Shown here: positions 1-13,839 of the stretch, one piece after another | Layout: every line of letters starts with the position of its first letter | How positions within the stretch are numbered: position 1 is the stretch's first letter | NCBI GenBank assembly: GCA_003640385.1 | Contig: RCAB01000054.1 | Location: 124,001-188,000 of the forward strand | Direction of reading: 5' to 3' | DNA: 64,000 bases | Source of the DNA: Setaria digitata | Lineage: Eukaryota; Nematoda; Chromadorea; Rhabditida; Setariidae | Notes under the pieces: model-generated | Databases searched by the model: none | Told to the model about the DNA's origin: nothing | What the model saw: only the letters and a program-made list of their open reading frames with translations | Translations under genes and position numbers: made by a program

Positions 1-3000
1 CGTTTGTTCTCAATCAATATTTCACCTTTGATTTTTCCTATGATGAAACGTGCCTGAAACTCTATCATTAATGAACTTCTGAAACGATAGAAATAAAGGA
101 CAATTTGAGATCACATTCTACACGACATAAAAAAATACTTGATTGCTCAATCGCTGGCTCTGAGCACGAAGCATGCCTTCCTGGAATGCTTTTCGTTCAA
201 TGTACTTTTTCTTCCTTGTTTCAAAAAATTCTTTACAAATCTTCTCCACGTTTGAAAATCGTCTCAAGCAACCCATGGAATCAAATAAGACCTAAAAGTA
301 TTTATTTGTTACAATTTTCAGAGCTGTTTTTTTCAACAATTCAGACTTCTTTTTAACGATTTCTCAGAAATGAAATGCCATAAGAATCTTCTAACCTGGA
401 AAGACATTCGAACCAGAAGTCTCAGAAACTACAATCTATTATTTCAGCAATATAAATGCGACTGAGAGTACGAATGAGGGTAAACATTAACGAATTAAAC
501 ACAGAGTGCTCTATAGATTCTGATCAGATTGTACATTAAAAAAACTTCTTAGATTCAGATTCTGTCACTTTTGTTTCATATATTACGTGTCAAATAAATT
601 TCATACCATTGAGCTTGTATTTATTGTTGTCTGGAGCTTGAATATTTTATGTAGTCCTTCCATTTCAGCTTCTTTCAGTTTTGCTGGATTCATTTTTATA
701 ACAAATTTAACAGTTGTGTCTGTATGGTATTCCTTGAAATCTCTAAAAAAAACTCCAATATATCCAACAATACAAGTAATATATAAACAGGTAGTGAAGT
801 GAATACAGCAAATTAATAAACATATCCGTAAAAAGCAAAAGCCTACTTACTGTATGAGAGNAATATATCCAACAATACAAGTAATATATAAACAGGTAGT
901 GAAGTGAATAAAGCAAATTAATAAACATATCCGTAAAAAGCAAAAGCCTACTTACTGTATGAGAGGAGGGTGCTTGTCAGATCCTTCCAACATTGCTTCT
1001 AGGACACTTTCCTTGTAATTCTGTGTCCAAGTTCTTATCGGCAACTCTGTGATCTCAAGTGTATCATCACTTAAAAGGGCTATTTCACCACTACATACAT
1101 ACCGTGACTCGTCTAATTTTTCGATAGTTCCACGAAAATTCTTGAACCATGGGATCTGGATGAAAAAACGATAAAAAACTTCATCCTGTTTCTACTTCTA
1201 CTAAGCTATCGATCTGGCATGAGAGAATAAAATATCAAAATATTCCAGCAACAATTAATGTCAGCAATATCTTTGTACTAATTTTCATCAGAATCGCTCT
1301 AAAAACCTATCAGAATAAAAATATACCAGAGGCTTAGGTTCTTCACCATGTATCAAAAGCCGCATATTATCAACAATTTCACGTGGATTATAGTTTGGTA
1401 TCTTAGTTGACCAAGCAGTACCAATGCCTTCGGCTCCATTTACCAAAACTGTTGGTATTATTGGGCAGTACCTAAGAAAATATTTTTCTATTTTAAATGC
1501 ACTCCTATTCATATTTAAACCAGTGCTCACTCTCAACATTAATATGCTTACCATTCAGGTTCAATGCGTTGATTTTCTTCGAACAAAAAACGTAGAACAT
1601 TTTCATCAACAGCAGGGAACAACGCTCGCGTAACTGGGCTAAAAACGATGTTCGAACAATACTTTCCTTTAATAATAATCTCTAATAAGGATATATAAGT
1701 ACCAATGCTTACTTGAGCTGTGTAAAAATGTAACGTGGGCTTGCACTATCTTTTCCACCCTGTAAACGTGTACCGAACTGACCGATTGGCAGCAATAAAT
1801 TAATATTATTTGAGCCAACATAATCTTGAGCTAGATTCACAATTGTTGACATAAGAGAAGCCTGAAAATTTAAAAACGAATTGATTCTTAATCTATGAAC
1901 GATTTTCAAATAACAGAACATGGAATTTAAGAAGCTTTCACACACTTCTCCGTGATGATAGGCAGACATTTCTCCAACTGCGCCAGCAAGCTGAGCTACT
2001 TTTACTTCTTTTTTGTCTGCTCGTTTGAAGCAAGTGAATAATACCTAAAAATTATTAATTAGTTGAAAGGGAAGAATAAAGAATAAGGGAAACGAACGAT
2101 TAGTTAAAACAAATACTTTTGTTTCAGAATTCGGATTCCACAAATATTCCGGAAACTCCACAAGGTTAATATATCCCAGCAAGCAAAAAAAAAAAAAACT
2201 AACATACAGTTAATTGTAAAATTTAAAACTCTCCGGAACTACAAAACTGATTATTACTAGAACTTAACTGACCTTACGCTGCCCAGGCTTAAGTCCATCA
2301 ACCAAACTCGGTATAGATCTTTCATTATCAGCATTTGAAAATAGCACCAATTCTTTATTGACGAAATCTGTGAATGAAATGGTGCGAGTATCCTTATTAT
2401 AAAGATATTCCTCCGTCAAACCTCGCTCCCGTCTTGCTTTTTTTTCCTAAAATGTCACAGCTGAAAGTAAAAATGCATATGTATGAGTCCTAAAAGTGGT
2501 TTCTATAGTTTTAATGTACCTTTCTGATGCAGAAAATATCACATCTAGTCTTTTTTTCTGAGGTAAGTTTTACAACACTAATATGACTGAGAGCATAAAC
2601 AAATAGTTAAAAACCCATTTCTAGCAGGATTTAAAATACTCACAGCCATCCAATTCGTCAGCCAAATTTTTCGTTCTTCAATTTTCTTTTTGCTAAATGC
2701 CATATCCAAAGAATTGTCATCTTCCTCTCCAGAGTATTCAAATTTGATACGATGACGTACCATATCGGTGAAATATTCCTTGGCCTCCTTCGATGTTGAG
2801 GTACCCAAACCTAAAGAATTATTTTGAACTATTGATGATGCTTAGACAAAATCAGAGATCTCCAGACGATGTGAGTGCAAACCTTTGTAATATTTTATGC
2901 GGTAAGTCTTCCAGTTCTCATTATTATTTCTCCATTCAGCATATTCTGGAAGCGAGAAAAAAGAGAATGATTCTTTACCCTTCGTAGCCTGAAATCATTC

Positions 3001-6000
3001 TAATTTATAAGATCGTAAATGAATACACAGATAATTAAATCATTAATCATCCACGAAATCTTTCAAATTTTAATAAAAGAAGTATAGAATATAATAAATT
3101 AATAGTTTAAACAAGTGGAATTTCAAATGAAGTGAGAAATGAAATGAAAACATCGAAAAAAAAATATAACTTAGTTATATCTGTTTATATAATTATGTCC
3201 CTTATTATAGTTCATTATCGGACTCTAAGTGTTGTTGGATTATTTAATACTTTCAAAACAACAGAAATGTCAAATTTCAAACAACAGAAAAAACAACATG
3301 AATTACTTTGACAATTGGTGTGATAAATTCTTCAACAAAATTACGACGAATTAATATTGGCCAGTTATAATGAATAAAATTAATCACAAGGCCCTTAATA
3401 TGCGAACCGTCTTGATCCTGAAATGAATCCTACTTAAAACGGCAATAAAAAAAAAAAGAGAATTTTCTTCATAAAGAAGTTACTAGTACAGGAGTGACTG
3501 AAGTTTGATTAACCTGATCAGCCATAACCATTATTTTTCCATACCGAAGCGTTTTCATGTCTTCATCTTTATCATATTTTAATCGATATTGCAAACCAAG
3601 GATTTTTATCAGAGCATTTATTTCTGCATTTTCCATAATCTGAAATTTATTATTTTGAATTATAAGCGGCAGGAAACTCTAGAACCTTGCGAGCATAATG
3701 AGATCATAAATACCTGTTTATGACTGCCTTCACGAACATTTAGCATTTTACCGCGTAGTGGAAAGACGCCATATCGGTCACGACCAACAACACCTAATCC
3801 CGAAACAGCAAGCGACTTGGCTGAATCTCCCTCCGTAAGTATCAGCGTGCATAAGGAAGAATTTTTGGTTCCAGCATCGTTTGCATCTTCCAGCTTCGGT
3901 ATTCCCTGGACAGAGCACTACGTTTATCAAGAAAAGCAAAATAGGATGTATATTTTCAAAACTAAACTCTCAATGAAATGAAAGCAAACTGAATTGATGC
4001 AAACCTTCAATTTACTCGTTTTTTTGCTTGAACATTTCTTATCCAGTGTTTCCTGCTGTTTGAAACGAACCCATGCCAAAACAGCTTCAACGATCCCGCA
4101 TTTCATTACTGTATTGATGAATTTTTCGGAGAGTTCACACTTACTACCGAAACTTTTTGCTTGTAATGTCATTGTTTCCTTTGTTTGCGAATCAAATGTC
4201 GGATTCTCGATCAATGAATTCACAAAAATCCACATGTGACTCTTAATCTGAAGCGAAATTATAAGAATCTAAAATCCTACAGAAATACCACCTTTCTGAA
4301 CTTTTTACTAGATTCACAAGTGTCAACATAACTAAAACAATATAATGAAATGCAATAAACATATTATTTTTCATTAAATAATGAGATCTATAGCTGAGAA
4401 ACTAGGAAAACAAGTTCCAAGCAGTAATTTTACAATGCTTTTACCTGAAACGGCTTCACGCTCACCCCACTTTTCCCCACTTTCTTCTTGATTGTATCAA
4501 TCAATTTCGCTGTGATTTGATCGGCAACGTAATCAACATGACGACCACCCTGAATAAAAAAAGATTGATTAAAAAACAAAACACTATTTTTTAAAAAAGA
4601 CTGTTCAGAATTAGTATGTGAATCCTGAACATTTCAATTTAATATACTTTTGTTATTCTCTGAAACATGAACTCTTTCTAGCGTCTCCTTTTATCATTAG
4701 AAAAGAGGAGTCATATAAAAGTACAATTAACCTTTGCAGTAGCGATCGAATTCACGAACGAGACTTGTTGGAACCCTTTTTCAGAAACTGTTAAAGCTAT
4801 TTCCCATCTTTCATTAACCTGTTCATAGGCAACCTTATATGGTTCGCCCTCACTATCGAGATTATGCTTTGCGTACTGATCCACATATTGCTTGAAGCCT
4901 TGCACCTATAAAAAATATCATTGGAAAAAAGTGCCACTATATGATTTCTGTATATCGCAAGCAAAAATAAAAATCCATAAATTTCAAAAAATTCCACTTT
5001 TTTTTCTTTTAAAAAACAATTTTACCGGTAGCAATTTGCCATTCAAATACACTTTTACACCTTTTGTTGAACCAGCAACGTCATACGCTCGGCGTGATAT
5101 CAGTGCAATAATATCATCATCCAGTTCAGTCATTTTGAATTTTGTGAGATCTGGTTTGAACGTGATACGTGTGAAATCTTCACCACTTGACTTGCTCACA
5201 AATGGATCCTTGTCTTTTGTCATGTTATTCTTCCAAGTCTTAAAAAATGATGAGAAAGTTATGTCGCAATTAAAATAATTCTATAAAAAAGATAAAAGTG
5301 TTATCAGTATAAGCTTACTTGCTTGAAAGCTTTCCCATATTCTTTGGAAGATGTCTCAACTGTGAATTCTGTGCTAAATATGTTACACAGCTTAGCACCA
5401 TATCCGTTTCTTCCACCTGAAAATTATTCCTTCCATAATTATTCAAAATGTGAAAAAAGAACACCTAAGAATCTTGCAAACAAATATATCCTATATTTAA
5501 AACAAGGCATTAATAACTGCTATGCAATTTAGTGCTTCCAGTATTACGAAATATCGTCTGCAACATTAACGAACATCATTACCAGATTTTTTAGTGAATT
5601 AGCAAATGGAACCAGTCAAAAGGTATTTAAATAAACCAATCATAAAAATCATACAGGAAGAAATATCTATTTGAAATATAGTTTCATTAAAAAAAAAAAC
5701 TTTACCTGTCACTTTCCGTTCGCTGTCGTCGTAATTTGATGATGTAAGCAAAGTACCAAATATGAGTTCAGGAACATATAGCTGTTCCACCTTGTGTAGT
5801 ACCACAGGGATACCTTTACCATTATTGAAAACACTAATTTCATTCATTTCTCTTAAAATCAGATATTTGTTCCGTGAAAACTACTTCTATGAACAAAGAG
5901 AGACATTTTATACCTTCAGGTCAAACGGATTTTAATTTTACATCCATTTTTTAGGTCTCATTAACTTAAAATTCTTAAAAACTAATTAGGTTAGGAATAA

Positions 6001-7257
6001 TAGTTTAATAATTCAAAGAAAGAAATTTCAAAAAACTCGTATTTAGTAGTATTGGAAAGACCATATCTACCAAAATTATTAAAAATAAATATAATAAATG
6101 AAAATCAAACTTGTTGATATTAATTTTGATAAGATTCATTTTCGGATCACGTTGTTTGTTATCAGCGGCGTTTACGAGAATCTCATCAAATATTTTGTAT
6201 AAACCAGGAACATATGAAATATCACGTTGCACAATTCGTTCTGTTTCGGCATCATATACCCATAGTGGCTAAAACTTAACTACAGAATAAAATGATTTAA
6301 GAAGAAATTGAAAAGAAACAGAAAAACCATTCGAAATCACAAGTTTGGTCCGATAAAAGTTTAACTTCCTTATTAATGAATTATATGCCAGCAATTCTAT
6401 GCAGTAGTGTTATAAAAAAAAAAAAAAAAAAGAAAAAAAAGACACAGAAAAGTGATGAAAAGTCCTCATCGGGTTTGTTTCATCGATAAAACACACTTAC
6501 CGCTTTATCAGTACGCTCAACAGAACCAATATATGTATCTGGACGTAGCAAAATATGTTCCAACTGACTTTTCTTTTGATAGATTTTTTCAATACTTAGC
6601 TGTTTCGGTTGCTGATCAATATTCGTAAAGATATCCAATGGATCACCACCGTCATTCTTATCACCATTTATGACTACAACAAGGATAATGCACAAATATT
6701 ACAGCAAATATATTCGTCTTGCATGGCATCGTATGAAGCTAATCTGGTCATAAGAGTTTCGATCAAATGTAACATTGCGCAAATATCCTCTGTGACTAAC
6801 TCGAACTGCCATTTGCATCCTTCTTTGACGCTTGTTTTTTTTTCCCTGGTTGTTTATCAACTTTTTCTGTTTGCTTCTTGGGTCCTTTTTTCTTTTGAAT
6901 AGGTGAAGCAAACTGAAAATAGTTCCACTGAATGCCAAACAAACCAAATGAAGAACGAAAAAAAGTTTCGGAAAAAGAATAACAGTTTTCAGCCTCACCT
7001 ATTATTTTCCTTCTAGCAAAATTGTTTCAGAATAGTAAATTCCGATATTTTTATGTCTTTCCCCCTCCTAATACAAAAAAAAAAAAAAATTGAAACAAGC
7101 ATTCTTTGTTTCACAGGTAGTATTTTATAATTATTCAAGAGGATCACAAAGTTACCAGCAGTTCAGAAATGGCATACTCAACTGAAATATGTCAAATCCC
7201 CAAAATACATATATGGCATACCGAAGGATCGTAGTCAGATTCTCCGTCGCTACTCAT
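1..7257 (-). CDS. top-2: DNA topoisomerase II (5' complete, 3' end outside window)
   Basis: Type IIA topoisomerase: ATP-driven double-strand passage that decatenates and relaxes DNA in the nucleus during replication and mitosis. Exons from 5' to 3' on the minus strand: 7222-7257, 6801-6912, 6501-6673, 6111-6268, 5706-5851, 5319-5416, 5026-5238, 4732-4905, 4445-4549, 4005-4247, 3714-3905, 3514-3639, 3307-3417, 2883-2988, 2644-2810, 2273-2446, 1946-2044, 1713-1861, 1552-1638, 1327-1471, 956-1155, 607-742, 139-291, 1-53. All have GT/AG borders and matching phase, giving about 1118 residues. Landmarks: GHKL ATPase N-box ILVNAADN (near residue 140), NNGKGIP (169-175), GGRNGYGAK; TOPRIM EGDSAK (Glu511) and DQDQDGSH (Asp591/593/595); active-site tyrosine in SPRYIFT (Tyr855). 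Animal enzymes run to about 1500 residues, so the missing part is the variable C-terminal tail. The start ATG sits 22 bases after a TTCAG acceptor. Identity is certain; single junctions could shift slightly. Confidence 0.97.
757..965. repeat. 104-bp direct duplication flanking one N (likely assembly seam)
   Basis: Bases 757-860 and 862-965 are the same sequence with one substitution, separated by a single N at 861. The copy includes the last ten bases of the topoisomerase exon 956-1155 and its splice donor, so the left copy carries a dead exon end inside the intron. The pattern recurs at other N positions in this window and fits two contigs that overlap but were not merged. The coding sequence is not affected. 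Confidence 0.85.
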
Positions 7258-7279
7258 TGTTGGTTAGTGCGATGAAGTA

Positions 7280-7285
7280 CTGAAT
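7280..7285 (-). promoter_or_regulatory. Candidate splice-leader acceptor of topoisomerase II
   Basis: On the minus strand a pyrimidine-containing stretch ends in ATTCAG, leaving a 22-base leader (7279 down to 7258) before the start codon at 7257. Very short leaders behind an unpaired AG acceptor are typical of spliced-leader trans-splicing in nematodes. The AG and its spacing are seen; trans-splicing is inferred. Confidence 0.45.
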
Positions 7286-7976
7286 GTGCACAGAGAAGTT
7301 AAACAAATCAACCTGGAATGGTATATAATTAATTTTACATAGTGGATTCATTAAACAATCCAACATCAGCCACTATTTTCATAATGAAATGTAAATCGAA
7401 ATAAGGTGTACAGAATTCCCTCAACAACTGAAAACAATTCCTTAAATAAATAAATTGCTCATATGACTAGAAGTGATACAAAATGTAAGAAATACGAAAA
7501 GTCTGATCAAAATGCTGCCTAACAAAAATTTCTACGGCTGTATTAGAGATCGCGACCAGCTGCAAACACCTGAACATTACGAAACAAACGAAACAGTAGC
7601 AAAAAGAGTTCAAGAAAATTTAGATACAAGGTTAACAATGTAGAAGTTACCAAACAGTTACAGAAAAGGAGACTTTTTTTAACGGCTACTATATAACTCA
7701 TTTTCATAAATGCATTACATAACATGAGGAGAAAAAGATCAGAAAGGTCAAATCGCCCACTATCTTCTCAAACGCAGGAACATATCGGAACTTAAATCTC
7801 TTCTTCCTCGGAAATATGTACTAAGATATATTCTACTAAATTAGGCACTTTTCGGCGCCTCAAATCCTTCTCTAACCTAAAAGTGCCCTTGCTTCCCGAC
7901 AACTAGCCCACCTCAAATGAAGAAAAAATTCTAATTTAGAGCCATCAAGTTCTATGAGCAGCCAATTACGCTAACA

Positions 7977-8132
7977 ACCGCACACACCAAGTATCTATTT
8001 GAGACTGCGTGACGTGACTGCCCCATCAAGTCTTCATCCTGACTCACTATACCGCGTGCGCGCCCTACGTCACCCCGTGACGTGTACGCCAGATATCGGT
8101 CGTCTCGACCGCATACACCAAGTATCGATCTG
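7977..8132. promoter_or_regulatory. CpG-rich patch with TGACGT inverted repeat and 25-bp direct repeat
   Basis: Within an A+T-rich background this stretch is rich in CpG. It contains a perfect inverted repeat ACGTCAC-CCC-GTGACGT at 8067-8083, another GTGACGTGAC at 8009-8018, and an imperfect 25-bp direct repeat at 7977-8001 and 8108-8132 (core ACACCAAGTATC). TGACGT is the core recognised by CREB/ATF bZIP factors. It lies 720-875 bp upstream of the topoisomerase start, so a promoter or enhancer role is possible but inferred. Confidence 0.35.
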
Positions 8133-9698
8133 CCATTACGTTTTTCCGATCTTAAAATGAAAATTTTGTCTCGCAATGTTTTGAAAAGGTTATTACATTT
8201 TGATTTCATTGAGAAGATTCCTTTCAGTTGTGTTTATTCTCAAGGCTTATTATTTCGAGCAAGTTCGAGTTTAAAGTTTATTATTTCATTTAGTTCTTTC
8301 TTGTCAAGCTATGTCCTCTTTTTTCTTTTTTCTGTGTAAAATCATTAGCTTACAGCATGTAATTTGGCTTATTACACTTAGTTATCAGTTTTTTTCTGCT
8401 AAGATCTATTTTAACATCTGCTTTTCTTCTTTTAAAAGACAAAAAAATTTCTAGATAGTTCTAACTTTCCCTAGCTCACCTGTTCCAACTATTATCACTC
8501 TCAATGATATTGAATCGAAAACATAAATGAATGCAGTGAAAGGTATTATTAAACTGGAAATGCAGCACTTGACAACATCATTTGACAGCAAATCATCAAA
8601 TGTTAGCTATATCGATGGAGTATAGAAGGATGAAAGCATTTTCAAGTATTCCAATAAAAATTCAAGAATCGACCTTATCCTAATTGCTAAATGTGAAAAA
8701 TAAAGCCAAGAGAGAGAGAGAGATTTAGTTGGTCAATTATAGTATCGTATACGTATCAGTGATATATATCTATCGCAATCTCAGTTTTTCTAGACGTTGT
8801 AAAACAATTTGAAGCCACTCAGTTCATCATTTATTTTGCATATCTGTTAGCTAATGGAAAAAAGGAAAAAATGCAATGGACGAAAAGAAGTGAAGACAAA
8901 ATTTTCAATTTTAATAAAAATAAACCAGAAGATACCTTACATATTGACGTCTAAATTATTGCTAAATTATGGATAGATAATACTTCCTGGTACTACTACT
9001 TTATTCATAAATTCGTATTTCAATCTAAGCAATTTGCCATGAATGTTACGAAATGGATTCGATCATTATTAGATCAGCAATTCGAAATTTTTGAGAGTAA
9101 AAATTTTAGATAACTTTTAGAATCTCTTGTGATACAAACAGTTTTGACTACTTATTACTCTTGATAAAGGTGAACTGAACTATGTCTGGAATAATTCTCT
9201 AACTACTTCTTGAACAATGGATTAACTAAATATTAGTCTTTGGTACTCCTAAAAATTCGCTAGCATAACTTGTTTAAGCTCACGATAACCGTATTCATGC
9301 GGTGATAAGCAAAAATAAAACATGAATTCAGTCTTGCCTGATCTGTGGAAAGGAATCCTGAAAATTACAAGACGAAATTCAAGTCAAAAATGAGTAGTTA
9401 AAACTTATCCGACATTTATCCTAAATTCTCAACTGATGTAGAAATCATCAAATCTTATCATCGGTTGTCAATCATATCAGTTTCTATCGAGGCTTTAGAT
9501 TTGATGAAAAGAAAAAAAAACATTTAGAAATTCATTTTATACCAAAGGATATTCTGTCAAACTTTGAAACTTCACATTTCTTAATTTAACAACAAATTCT
9601 CTTATATCATTTCGCCTCACTGACAACGCAGCAAGAAGGATAATGCAATTTACAGAGATCGCCTAGTCTAATCCCAAAGTCTATTAGACACTCAGTAA

Positions 9699-9800
9699 CT
9701 ATTGTCTGAAATAAACCAAAGGTATTTCACTAACACCTGGCGTACCACCTGATGCAAAACCGAAGGTACTTTGCTGCCAGCCATGTAAATGAAGAGTATC
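9699..9800 (-). other. Isolated exon-like open frame
   Basis: After an acceptor-like TTGCCAG, a minus-strand frame runs 33 codons to a TAG at 9701-9699. Its composition is protein-like (Gly, Trp, Gln, His present) and more balanced than the surroundings. All three minus-strand frames are open over most of this span, no partner exon was found, and no family is recognised. It may be a lone terminal exon, a gene remnant, or chance. Confidence 0.15.
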
Positions 9801-11143
9801 CTGGCAAGGAAAAGTTTACTGTTGAGAAAAGAAATATGTTAATGAGATGCTTATCAGTCTTATTCCAGTTAAATTGGTAATGCTTGACTTTTCTGTACGA
9901 TCACTGGGGTGACTTAGATTGTATTTAATGAAATTAGTTTTTTTTTTTTCCTGAATTTCACTAAAGCAGTAAACTGATCAGGTGAAACAAGAAACACAAA
10001 ACCGGTTATGCAAGGAGTTGCGTTAACTCTTTTCTTGATCATTTTGTAATTTCGGAAATTTAAAAGTACACCTTCATAAAGCTCGTCACATAGCTCAAAT
10101 CATGGCCAGTCAAAACATTCCTTCATTCATTGAAAGCAATAACAACTTCCTCTAAACATCCAAACTTTTAACGGAGCAAAAAACGAATTAGAATTCGAAT
10201 GAAAGAGATGGAATGAGCTAAATGAATAATGCAAATGATCCTTATCTTGTAGAACTTTTCCAGCTTAATGATATAAATTAGGTTTGTGTTCAGAATTATT
10301 TTAAGCAAAAAGAAAAAATCAACAAAAAAAAAACAAATCAATTTGGTATTTCAATGTGCACTTTCGGAAAAATATTACTCATTTTTTAACTTAAGACATA
10401 TGGTTGGTGTCATATTATGGCTATTATTTTTCAGAAATTACTAAGGCCTACTTTGTTCTTAATATTTTTTGCTGTACTATAATCATCCTGTAGCCTGAAG
10501 CCACTGAACTACAATAAATTAAGACAATTTCTTTCGGTTACTTTTAGTTTTTCTAGTTAAAGGTTATTAATTACTGACACTGATTATCTGCTTTATTTTC
10601 TAGAATTATAATTATTGTTATCAATATTGTTATACTTCATAACAAACTGCTTCGTAAACAAATCAAAGATGATTATTTTCTAATATTATGATTGATTAAT
10701 AGTTTGATTATGATCAGATTTGTAAGATAACTGAAATTATATACATCCTTCAAAGTCTGTTATTTATTGTAATGTTATTGAAGTAATGTATATTTTTCCC
10801 TTTTGAATATTTAATTTTATCATTAGAGATGTTAAGAAAAGAAGAAAGATTGAGATTTTACGCGAAACTTTGTAGCAATTTAGATGACAAAAACTAAAAT
10901 CAGTAAATTTCATTTTTAACAAAGCCACTTAAATGCTTCACTAATTGTGTATAATAATAATTATTTTTCAAATATTCTACAGAAAACTTTCAAATGAACA
11001 CTGAAAACTTTATGGTTACTTATTTTATAAATATTCTCTCATATTAGAAATTGTTTACAAAGTTTTTGGACAATTGTTCGATTATAAGATTTAAATTCTC
11101 TTTTAATAGCTTCAAGTCATCATCTTCCTTTTTCTTCTTTCTT

Positions 11144-11148
<5 letters not shown>

Positions 11149-11178
<30 letters not shown>
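11149..11178. repeat. (CT)15 microsatellite
   Basis: Fifteen perfect CT units, extended by imperfect pyrimidine sequence to about 11192. A slippage-prone simple repeat. Confidence 0.9.
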
Positions 11179-11185
<7 letters not shown>

Positions 11186-13839
11186 CCTCTCTCATTCTCA
11201 TTTTTCTAACCTTTTTTTTTTTTCGCTTAATTATAAGTAAACTCATCGAGAAAAAGGTCAACGAGAAAGAAATTGGAAGGAATAAGAAATAGGAAAGGAT
11301 CGCCAAGTGTCATTAATTGACAACAGCAATAGCCAGCGAAGAAGAAGAAAAAGCACTGAATGAAATTTAAATTGAATGAGTAGTTTTTGCTAATTTCATT
11401 TTTCCTTTTTGATTAGCGATCCAAACAATTCATTCCTTTCTCTTTTTGCTTTCTAATTTGACCTCTTTTTGCATTTTTCATCCTAGCACTCTTAGAATAA
11501 TTCTTATTTGCTACATAAAGAAAAAAAAAAAAAAAAAAAAAAAAACAGCAATAAAATATAAGATTAGGTCAAATAATTTTTTTTTTTTTTTAGTTTTAAT
11601 ATATTTATATAGTCAGAATATAGCACATGCTAATATTGGAATGATATTAAAAGAAAGCATTTAGTATTAGCGATCTTTTGAAGTGCATAATCTTGAAGCG
11701 AAAAAATTCTAAATCCACAATTTAGAAATTTTTCTTTCGTTTTCTTTCACTGTTTCGGTTTAAAATTTAGACACCTTAATGGAGTTATGAAGTTGATTGA
11801 CTCATTTATTTCCCGTATGCATACCGGATATCCATTAGAACGGTGCTTTCATCTCCAAGTTTGAAAAGCCATTTCATCTTAATGCCTAACTTGCGAATTC
11901 AATCATTTCGCATTAGCCTTTTTCCAAATCTTTGTTAGTTTTTTTTTGTATTACTTTTTGATTGTTGGCATTTCTTTTCTTCGTATATCACTCCTTACTA
12001 AGTGATTTATTTCAAAAATATCAAATTTTTACTTTAACTTTACATAGAATTATCGTTTGCCTTTGCAAATAACGAAGACATTACCTCAGAAGGAAAAGTG
12101 GAAGATCCTTACCTTCTGATTTCAGAGAATTTTTATTTCAAGAATTTTCCACCTTTTTATAGAATCATTTTGAATGGATAATTTACGAAATTCTCCGTTA
12201 ATTTATCGTTATCGAAAACAAAATTTCATATCTAAAAGATAATGCTGCTAAAAATTAATTAGCAAAATTAACCTTTAGTGAATAGTTTGTGTATAGATTA
12301 CACAGGTAGATATCTTGAGTATCATGTAAAGCAATCATGATTTATGTCGAACATCGAACATTTATTTGCTTCCCTTATCATAGTTTTGCCAATAAAAATA
12401 AAAATAAAAAGAATAATGATTTGAAATTAAATCAATTAATTGAAACTTTTTAGATTCGTTTTTCCAATCAAAATACAATCACCTCTTCCGTAATTTACAA
12501 TTGTATGCATATAATCCGATCGTAAATAATTTTAATAATAAAGTTATCACAAATAGCTCAAGTTTTCCCAACTGAATGCATTTTTTTCTTTTTTAAGATT
12601 AAAACTGTTTAAAATGCATTATTTAAGAGCATTATGAATAGTGAAAATTTATAAAATGATATTTTGTCAAAGCATTGAAATTATAAACAAATAATTATAA
12701 ATCAAATTGATAGTTTACAAAAAGTTAACATCGATCAAAAAAGAGAAATTATGAAAAATATTGGAGAATTGTAATAAAAGGAAATAATTCAGATTCAGGG
12801 AAGTGTGTAGTAATCGGAAATGAAATGTTTGTTGTTTGACGGTGATTGCTTGTACTACCAGAAAAAGAAGCAAGAAAGATAGCTTAAACTTAGACTGGAT
12901 AAAAAGCTATTTTATAGGAATTCGAAAATGAAATTTGATCAGATTTGCTTGGGAAAAAAATGTTTCCAGAATTTAGTTAGCATAAAATATGTAACATTTA
13001 GCAACTTCACGCATACGTTTCTTTTCTATAGCACAACTATTTGCGTAACAATAGAACAGATTCTTTTTTCTTTTTTTTTTTTAAAGATTAAATTTATGAC
13101 AATTTTAAGTGAACAGAAGTAAAATTTGTGCTAGCTCATAAGATTTATGAGAAATTTTTGCGTAAAAGAATGAGTGAGGGCTGTCCAAAGAAACGACTGA
13201 CCCGAGAATTGAAATTTTAGTTTTTGCCTTTTTTTTTTTTTTTTTTTGTTTGCTTTTGATAACTAACTGAGTTCCTTTAATCGATTATCCGACTGACTTT
13301 AAATTTCTTTTTTTTTTCTTAATCCCGGCAAACTTAACAAATAAAAATGAAAAATCATTTTACTAGAGACAAAAAGCATCCATGTTTGACAAAGTAGCAC
13401 TAAGATTCTAGTCCTGATTTACTATCTCGTAGTAAATGATGAATTATTTGGAAACAATTCAGCACTGATCACTTATCATCTGTTTTAGTTCCTTCAGAGA
13501 TGATCAAACAATCGTTAAGTTTCCCTCTTACAGCGATCATTTGTTAGATGTATTCGCATGCATTCACGCTAGCGAAACTAATTTTTAAAATTTCAAACTT
13601 CAAGAATCTGCGTAACAGCAAAGCGAACAATTTTGCAACCTTCATCAGAAATGCTCGTAAGTTACCGTACAACAAAATAGATCCTACCGTTTCTTGCGTA
13701 CACGTATGAGTGATGCTGTCACTTGCACATGCTTTATCAGCTTTGACAACTGCTCATCTGCTATTCACTCAAGCACTTGCACAGCAAAAAGGTCATCAGT
13801 TTTGAAACTTATCAATTTGAAATTATTATAGCAGTAAGA

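Noticed and set aside
743..943. Frame with a tandemly repeated hydrophobic peptide
   Set aside because: The repetition comes from the false duplication around the N at 861, not from a repeat protein.
4892..5278. 128-codon plus-strand open frame
   Set aside because: It lies antisense to topoisomerase II exons 5026-5238 and 4732-4905, which carry conserved protein; it is a shadow frame.
7952..8209. 85-codon minus-strand frame in the CpG-rich patch
   Set aside because: The frame is open mainly because the patch is GC-richer. No start context, family or splice partner was found, and the repeats inside point to non-coding DNA.
13707..13822. Short Cys-rich frame starting MSDAVTCTCFIS upstream of the Ly-6-like gene
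   Set aside because: No signal peptide and no canonical donor (GTCATC follows). It lies beside the degenerate repeat array, so a link to the Ly-6-like gene is not supported.
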